Below are positions 60,170 through 64,000 of a stretch of 64,000 nt of DNA, piece after piece. This DNA comes from a virus, in IMG/VR virus record IMGVR_UViG_3300048924_000100, positions 62,001-126,000 of that record, one strand, 5' to 3'. The notes under the pieces were generated by a model. The model worked only from the letters and a program-made list of their open reading frames with translations, made no database searches and was not told the DNA's origin. The position numbers and the translations under genes were made by a program. Every line of letters starts with the position of its first letter. Positions within the stretch are counted from its first letter, which is position 1.

Positions 60170-62163
60170 TGGCCTTGCAAATTAGTCTACGGGAGTTTGC
60201 CAACCTGCCTGAACACCAGGTACTGCGTTGGCGCGGTTTCCGTATGGCCGTTGAGGTCACGGACGACCACGGTGAGAAAGTAAAGAGTGACACCTATGCC
60301 ATGCTGTTGACTTGGCAAGGTATGATGATCCACCGAGCTTACAACGATGTACCGTACTCGGTGAAAGAGATCATCCCCACCGGCAAGAGCGTCGTGTATA
60401 ACAACAAGACGCTCGCCATTCCAATGAACTGGATCATGGGAGAGATTGGTCCTAACATCCACGATCCAGTGGCGTGGGATGCAATCAAGATGACCATTCA
60501 CATGTGGCAGACCAAGTTGAATAACTTGATCGTAGTCATGAGTGAGACGTCGGTCATCTCTGCCATGGCGGAGTCGGTAGACGACCTGATTGAAGATCCG
60601 GGTATCCGCGAGATCCATCGCAAGGTACTGGATAAGGAAGTCACGATCGACGAAGGTGAGGACTTGTTCTCGGACTACCTCAAGACGTCTGAGACGTTGG
60701 ATTACAACACGGTAGCTCTGTTGGCACGTACTGGTGGCGTGAGTATCAACCAGGCTTATCAGACGGCGATCATTCGAGGGGCAGTATTCGACCTCGATAA
60801 CACCATTATGCCAAACGCTGTAATGGCGCGCTACGCTGATGGTGTAACCAACTTGGCAGATGCCATTGGCGATAACCGTGGTGCAGGTAAGGCACTGAAC
60901 AGTAACGGCCGTGCACTGAAAGACTCGGAATGGTTTCACCGGAAGATTCACTTGTTCACGGCGATCATCCATTCCATCAATCACATGCACGACTGTGGCT
61001 CGCTTGACACCGTGCCTGCGCGCATTGCGTCGACTGAGATGGCCAAGAGCCTGCTCGGCAAGTATCGCGTCCTAGACGACGGTACAGTTGATCTGATCAG
61101 CGTTAGAAACGTTAAGACGATCAAAGCCGGCGATCTGGTTAACCTACGCAGTGTGGCGTTCTGTAACAGTCCTCTGGGTACTCCGTGTGGCGTTTGTTAC
61201 GGATCGATGAAGTCTGCGATCCCGTACAACCGGATGATGAAGAAAGATGCAAACGTTGGTATGTTTGCTGGCACCACGATCTGTAACCCATTGGGTCAGA
61301 AAATGTTGTCAACCAAACACTTCATCCGAAACGCTACCAGTAAGAAGTTCGTACCACACCACCGCGACAAGGAGATCATCAATTCCAACGGTGACCAGAT
61401 CTTCCTTGACAAAGATCTGTGTAAGGAGGGCACGCGACTGATTCTCCGGTCAACCATTGTGAAAGATTTGTCTGACTTGCGTTCCTTGGACATCATGGAC
61501 GAGATCGCGCTCAGCAAGTTGCCTTACTTTGGTGAAGTGACCTTCCAGTATGAGGTGGAAGACATTATGGTGGGCGGTACCACCACGCAGCAACACCCCG
61601 CACAGACCTCGGTATCTTCTCGCCGTGCCCGCTTTTCTATGGGATTTCTCCAGTATATACTGGACCATGGCTGGACCATGCAGGACAAGAAGTTCATCTC
61701 AGTGGACCTCTCCAAGTGGAACAGCAAAGACCCGATGTTCGTGTTGCCCTATGTTCGTGAGGACTTGGACGCACACCGTGCTCGGGTGGAAAACTTCCTT
61801 ACGTTCAACAAACGTAATGCGGCGTGGAAGAAACAGGTCGTTACTCCTAAAGTCTTCGGCGAAGTACTTGCGGAGTTCTGGACGTTGATCGATGCTGAAA
61901 CTAAAGGCATCAACATGATTTACGTCGAGGTCATTCTGGCCTGTGCACTGACCAAGAATCCAGCAGGGCATTCGTACAAGCTGGCAACGGGTCCTGGTGA
62001 GAAATACTTCACCAGCTTTGTAACTTGCGTGGACAACCGTGGTTCGGGAACAACGGCAATCTTTGAACGCCAGCAGAACATCCTGAACCTTCCGAAAACC
62101 TTCGCGGTTAAAGACCGTCAATCAAGTGTACTGGAATGTTTCCTCCAGCATGCGGTGTCATAA
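60169..62163 (+). CDS. RNA polymerase beta-prime subunit, C-terminal half (non-virion RNAP, phiKZ gp74-like)
   Basis: 664 aa; ATG 60169 overlaps the preceding TAA. Cys332, Cys340 and Cys343 in CNSPLGTPCGVCYGS match the second beta-prime zinc cluster (E. coli CxTDxGVCxxCYG). NVGMFAGTTICNPLGQKMLSTKHF (split here as NVGMFAG, then CNPLGQKMLSTKHF) is the 'xVGxxAxxxxGEPGTQxTxRxFH' trigger-loop region, with the Glu and first Gly changed. Together with 45902 and 57893 most of the non-virion RNAP is in this window; only the beta N-half (gp123-type) is missing, unless 3-4139 is that part. Confidence 0.88.
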   Translation: MALQISLREFANLPEHQVLRWRGFRMAVEVTDDHGEKVKSDTYAMLLTWQGMMIHRAYNDVPYSVKEIIPTGKSVVYNNKTLAIPMNWIMGEIGPNIHDPVAWDAIKMTIHMWQTKLNNLIVVMSETSVISAMAESVDDLIEDPGIREIHRKVLDKEVTIDEGEDLFSDYLKTSETLDYNTVALLARTGGVSINQAYQTAIIRGAVFDLDNTIMPNAVMARYADGVTNLADAIGDNRGAGKALNSNGRALKDSEWFHRKIHLFTAIIHSINHMHDCGSLDTVPARIASTEMAKSLLGKYRVLDDGTVDLISVRNVKTIKAGDLVNLRSVAFCNSPLGTPCGVCYGSMKSAIPYNRMMKKDANVGMFAGTTICNPLGQKMLSTKHFIRNATSKKFVPHHRDKEIINSNGDQIFLDKDLCKEGTRLILRSTIVKDLSDLRSLDIMDEIALSKLPYFGEVTFQYEVEDIMVGGTTTQQHPAQTSVSSRRARFSMGFLQYILDHGWTMQDKKFISVDLSKWNSKDPMFVLPYVREDLDAHRARVENFLTFNKRNAAWKKQVVTPKVFGEVLAEFWTLIDAETKGINMIYVEVILACALTKNPAGHSYKLATGPGEKYFTSFVTCVDNRGSGTTAIFERQQNILNLPKTFAVKDRQSSVLECFLQHAVS

Positions 62164-62180
62164 CTCGAAGTCCTCCTTAG

Positions 62181-62212
62181 GGGGGACTTCGGTCCCCCTT
62201 TAATGTTTTTGA
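62181..62212 (+). terminator. Intrinsic terminator with UUCG loop
   Basis: GGGGGAC (62181-62187), TTCG, GTCCCCC (62192-62198), followed by TTTAATGTTTTT. Confidence 0.85.
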
Positions 62213-62223
62213 GGCTTTTTGGT

Positions 62224-64000
62224 ATGAGGCATTCCGCCACTTTATCCTCAGGTCACACCTACCTGCGTATCTTTGGGTATTACGGCGATTTCTGTGCAAA
62301 GGTTATTATTCCTTTCTGCCGTGCTCATTTGTACAAGACTGGTAAGGTTCCATTGCCGGGCACCAATAAACAGGTGTGGAAAGTGACTCACGTGTTCGCT
62401 CAGTCTAACCACGACAAAACTGAGTACCGAATTCCTGTTAGTTTAATGAAAGAGTTCCTGGAGTTTGCACAGTACCGGGGCTACAATACTGCTCGTATTG
62501 CTATTGAAACAGAACCTGAGATCGAAGGCGTAGACTGCGAGTTCGAGTTACGTCCCGAAATGTCCACACCTCTGGCTGAACAAGAGGAATGGATTGAGTA
62601 CCAGTTAGCAGAAGGTGCGATCAAGATCAACAACGCCCCTACAGGCGGTGGTAAGGCTCTGGCTAACGATACACCGGTTAGAACTGTACACGGCTGGCGC
62701 CCTATTGGTCAGATCAAGGTTAACGATCTGGTCATGGCTCCTGACGGCTCCCACACGTACGTTACAGGCGTTTTCCCACAAGGCAAGACCAAGACCTTCC
62801 GTCTGACGTTTGAAGACGGCAGGAACGTTGTAGCGTGCCCTGAGCATCAATGGGAAGTGCGTGCTGAAGGCGAGACCGAATGGCAGGTATTGACAACACA
62901 GCAGTTAGTGGACAGTCAGAAGAATTGGCAGATTCCGCTGACCGCCAGTGAACGCAATGTCGATCGTGGTGATATCATCGATTCTTACTTAATCGGTAAG
63001 ACAGATCGTATCCTGGGTGAGAAGTATCTAGAAGGTTCCCATTCACAACGGATGGGGTTAATACGCGGCTTACTGGATAACACCGGTGAACCACAGCCTG
63101 ATGGATCGATCATCTTCCGGACTGAATACGGTATAACAGCCAAGATGGTTCGTGATCTGGTCCGCAGTATCGGTGGTATCGCCAAGGCAAAGTTTGAAAA
63201 CTTCAACAACGTGGTCTGGATTAAACACCGAACTCCAGAGATCCTGTTTACTGATGAGGACAAGGTAGACAAGCTGTGTGGGAGTGAGAACCGTGACCTG
63301 GGACTGAAGATCTCGGCTATTGTACCTGCCCTGCCCACACATACCACTTGCATCGCTGTAGAACACCCGTCACACTGTTTTGTGATCAAGGACTACCTGG
63401 TCACCCACAACACCTACATGAGCCTCTATACTGCCGTTAAGCTCGGTAAGCGGATCCTCATTACAGTGCAGCCACGTTACATCACCACCTGGATCAACGA
63501 CATCGAGAAAACGTTGATCGTCAAACCAGGCGATATCGTGGTGTGGGAGAACACGTCATTGCCATTACTGGGAGAGAACATCGAGAAGGGACTCATTAAT
63601 CCCAAGATCGTTATCGTTCCGTTCTCCCGGATCTCGGGGTACTTGCGCAATAGTCGTAAGGATCCAACCGCAGTACCGCTTGGCAAGATCTTTGAACAGA
63701 TCAACCCGGGTCTCCGTATTGTGGACGAGGGACATGAATCGTTCCACGAGATCTGTCTGTCACTGTTCCATGGCAACGTTAAGAAGTTGATTACCAACTC
63801 GGCTACATTGAGTGGTGATGATCCATTCATGAACCGGATGTACAACTTGATGCTGCCAATCAGTCTCAGGCTTAAAGAACCTGATCCTGAGAACTACATT
63901 GACATTGTCGCTTACATGTATCACTTGTGTCAGCGCAAGTTCTTCTTGAAGACAATGCAGTTCGGCAGCTACAACGACATGGCGTTGGAGGCGTCCATTC
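62224..64000 (+). CDS. SF2 helicase (phiKZ gp75/UvsW-like), interrupted by an intein; 3' partial
   Basis: The frame is open to the right edge of the window, at least 592 codons. ATG 62224 has TTGAGGC upstream. The extein begins with ~100 residues of beta-rich accessory domain, then motif I: PTGGGK (residues 139-144) joins T397 across the intein. Motif II is DEGH at 501-504 (nt 63724-63735), after the Walker-like VKLGKRILITVQP strand. DEGH and the T4 UvsW/Hel-type layout suggest a branch-migrating or ATP-dependent DNA helicase. Its position after gp74 matches phiKZ gp75. Confidence 0.85.
   Translation, partial: MRHSATLSSGHTYLRIFGYYGDFCAKVIIPFCRAHLYKTGKVPLPGTNKQVWKVTHVFAQSNHDKTEYRIPVSLMKEFLEFAQYRGYNTARIAIETEPEIEGVDCEFELRPEMSTPLAEQEEWIEYQLAEGAIKINNAPTGGGKALANDTPVRTVHGWRPIGQIKVNDLVMAPDGSHTYVTGVFPQGKTKTFRLTFEDGRNVVACPEHQWEVRAEGETEWQVLTTQQLVDSQKNWQIPLTASERNVDRGDIIDSYLIGKTDRILGEKYLEGSHSQRMGLIRGLLDNTGEPQPDGSIIFRTEYGITAKMVRDLVRSIGGIAKAKFENFNNVVWIKHRTPEILFTDEDKVDKLCGSENRDLGLKISAIVPALPTHTTCIAVEHPSHCFVIKDYLVTHNTYMSLYTAVKLGKRILITVQPRYITTWINDIEKTLIVKPGDIVVWENTSLPLLGENIEKGLINPKIVIVPFSRISGYLRNSRKDPTAVPLGKIFEQINPGLRIVDEGHESFHEICLSLFHGNVKKLITNSATLSGDDPFMNRMYNLMLPISLRLKEPDPENYIDIVAYMYHLCQRKFFLKTMQFGSYNDMALEASI
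62656..63411 (+). mobile_element. Class-3-type intein in the helicase P-loop
   Basis: 252 aa inserted between K144 and T397 of GK^T. The N-terminal residue is Ala. Block A-like ALANDTPVRTVHGWRPIGQI is present; block B reads CPEHQWEV with Trp in the class 3 position, block F reads TTCIAVEHPSHCFVIKDYLV, and block G is VTHN followed by Thr. The middle retains LAGLIDADG-type remnants (SYLIGK and LIRGLLDNTG) without the catalytic acids. It differs from the terminase intein at most positions, so it is not a recent copy. Confidence 0.88.

Overview
This window is part of the genome of a nucleus-forming, phiKZ-like jumbo bacteriophage (Chimalliviridae type), most likely one that infects Pseudomonas. 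The evidence is internal: split multi-subunit RNA polymerase genes (beta and beta-prime halves as separate ORFs), a PhuZ tubulin, a large early protein in the position of the nuclear shell protein chimallin directly upstream of a beta-prime N-terminal subunit (the phiKZ gp54-gp55 order), a phiKZ-type sheath/tube pair, a large terminase, an SLT-type endolysin, and early promoters close to the phiKZ TATATTAC element. An alginate-lyase-like (PL7) protein fits a Pseudomonas host. Base composition is near 50 percent GC, and there are no tRNA, rRNA, IS or CRISPR features that I can see. The sequence is linear in the window and is cut through a gene at both ends.

Layout. 1-8.4 kb (+): beta N-terminal half (probably virion RNAP) carrying an overprinted small membrane-protein ORF, an endolysin with two peptidoglycan-binding repeats, and three conserved unknowns. 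8.5-17.1 kb (+): short early or middle transcription units with a Nudix-like protein, a PP-loop ATPase, thymidylate kinase, an exported protein and unknowns, many ended by strong hairpin terminators. 17.1-20.2 kb (-): tail tube and tail sheath. 20.3-29.9 kb (+): three virion-type proteins, the large terminase interrupted by an intein in its P-loop, and a PL7 alginate-lyase-fold protein. 30.0-33.5 kb (-): unknowns, including a P-loop-less thymidylate-kinase-like protein. 33.24-33.87 kb: a strand-switch region, hairpin-dense on one side and very AT-rich on the other. 33.9-35.0 kb (+): two tandem HslV-like Ntn-hydrolase proteins. 35.6-39.3 kb (+): PhuZ followed by seven small, mostly overlapping genes. 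39.4-42.2 kb (+): a divergent family B DNA polymerase and two small genes. 42.4-43.5 kb (-): one unknown. 43.8-52.8 kb (+): chimallin, beta-prime N-half, unknowns, an SbcD/Mre11-like nuclease and a candidate ssDNA-binding protein. 52.8-64 kb (+): a run that matches the phiKZ gp68-gp75 order: fifth nvRNAP subunit, an Imp1/PicA-like import factor candidate, an Asn-rich and Met/Gly-rich protein, beta C-half, beta-prime C-half, and an SF2 helicase with a second intein in its P-loop.

How it fits together: early promoters with the consensus WTTYAARYCTAYATTAYT (six copies found) would be read by the injected virion RNAP and drive the shell protein, PhuZ and the non-virion RNAP subunits. The non-virion RNAP would then transcribe later genes (sheath, tube, terminase, endolysin). 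The most unusual items are two class-3-type inteins (no N-terminal nucleophile, WCT signature) inserted at the identical GK^T position of two unrelated P-loop ATPases, a membrane-protein ORF overprinted on a disordered linker of the RNAP beta subunit, a tandem HslV-like pair, and an array of small overlapping genes behind PhuZ. Family names come from motif reading and remembered phiKZ synteny; no database search was possible.
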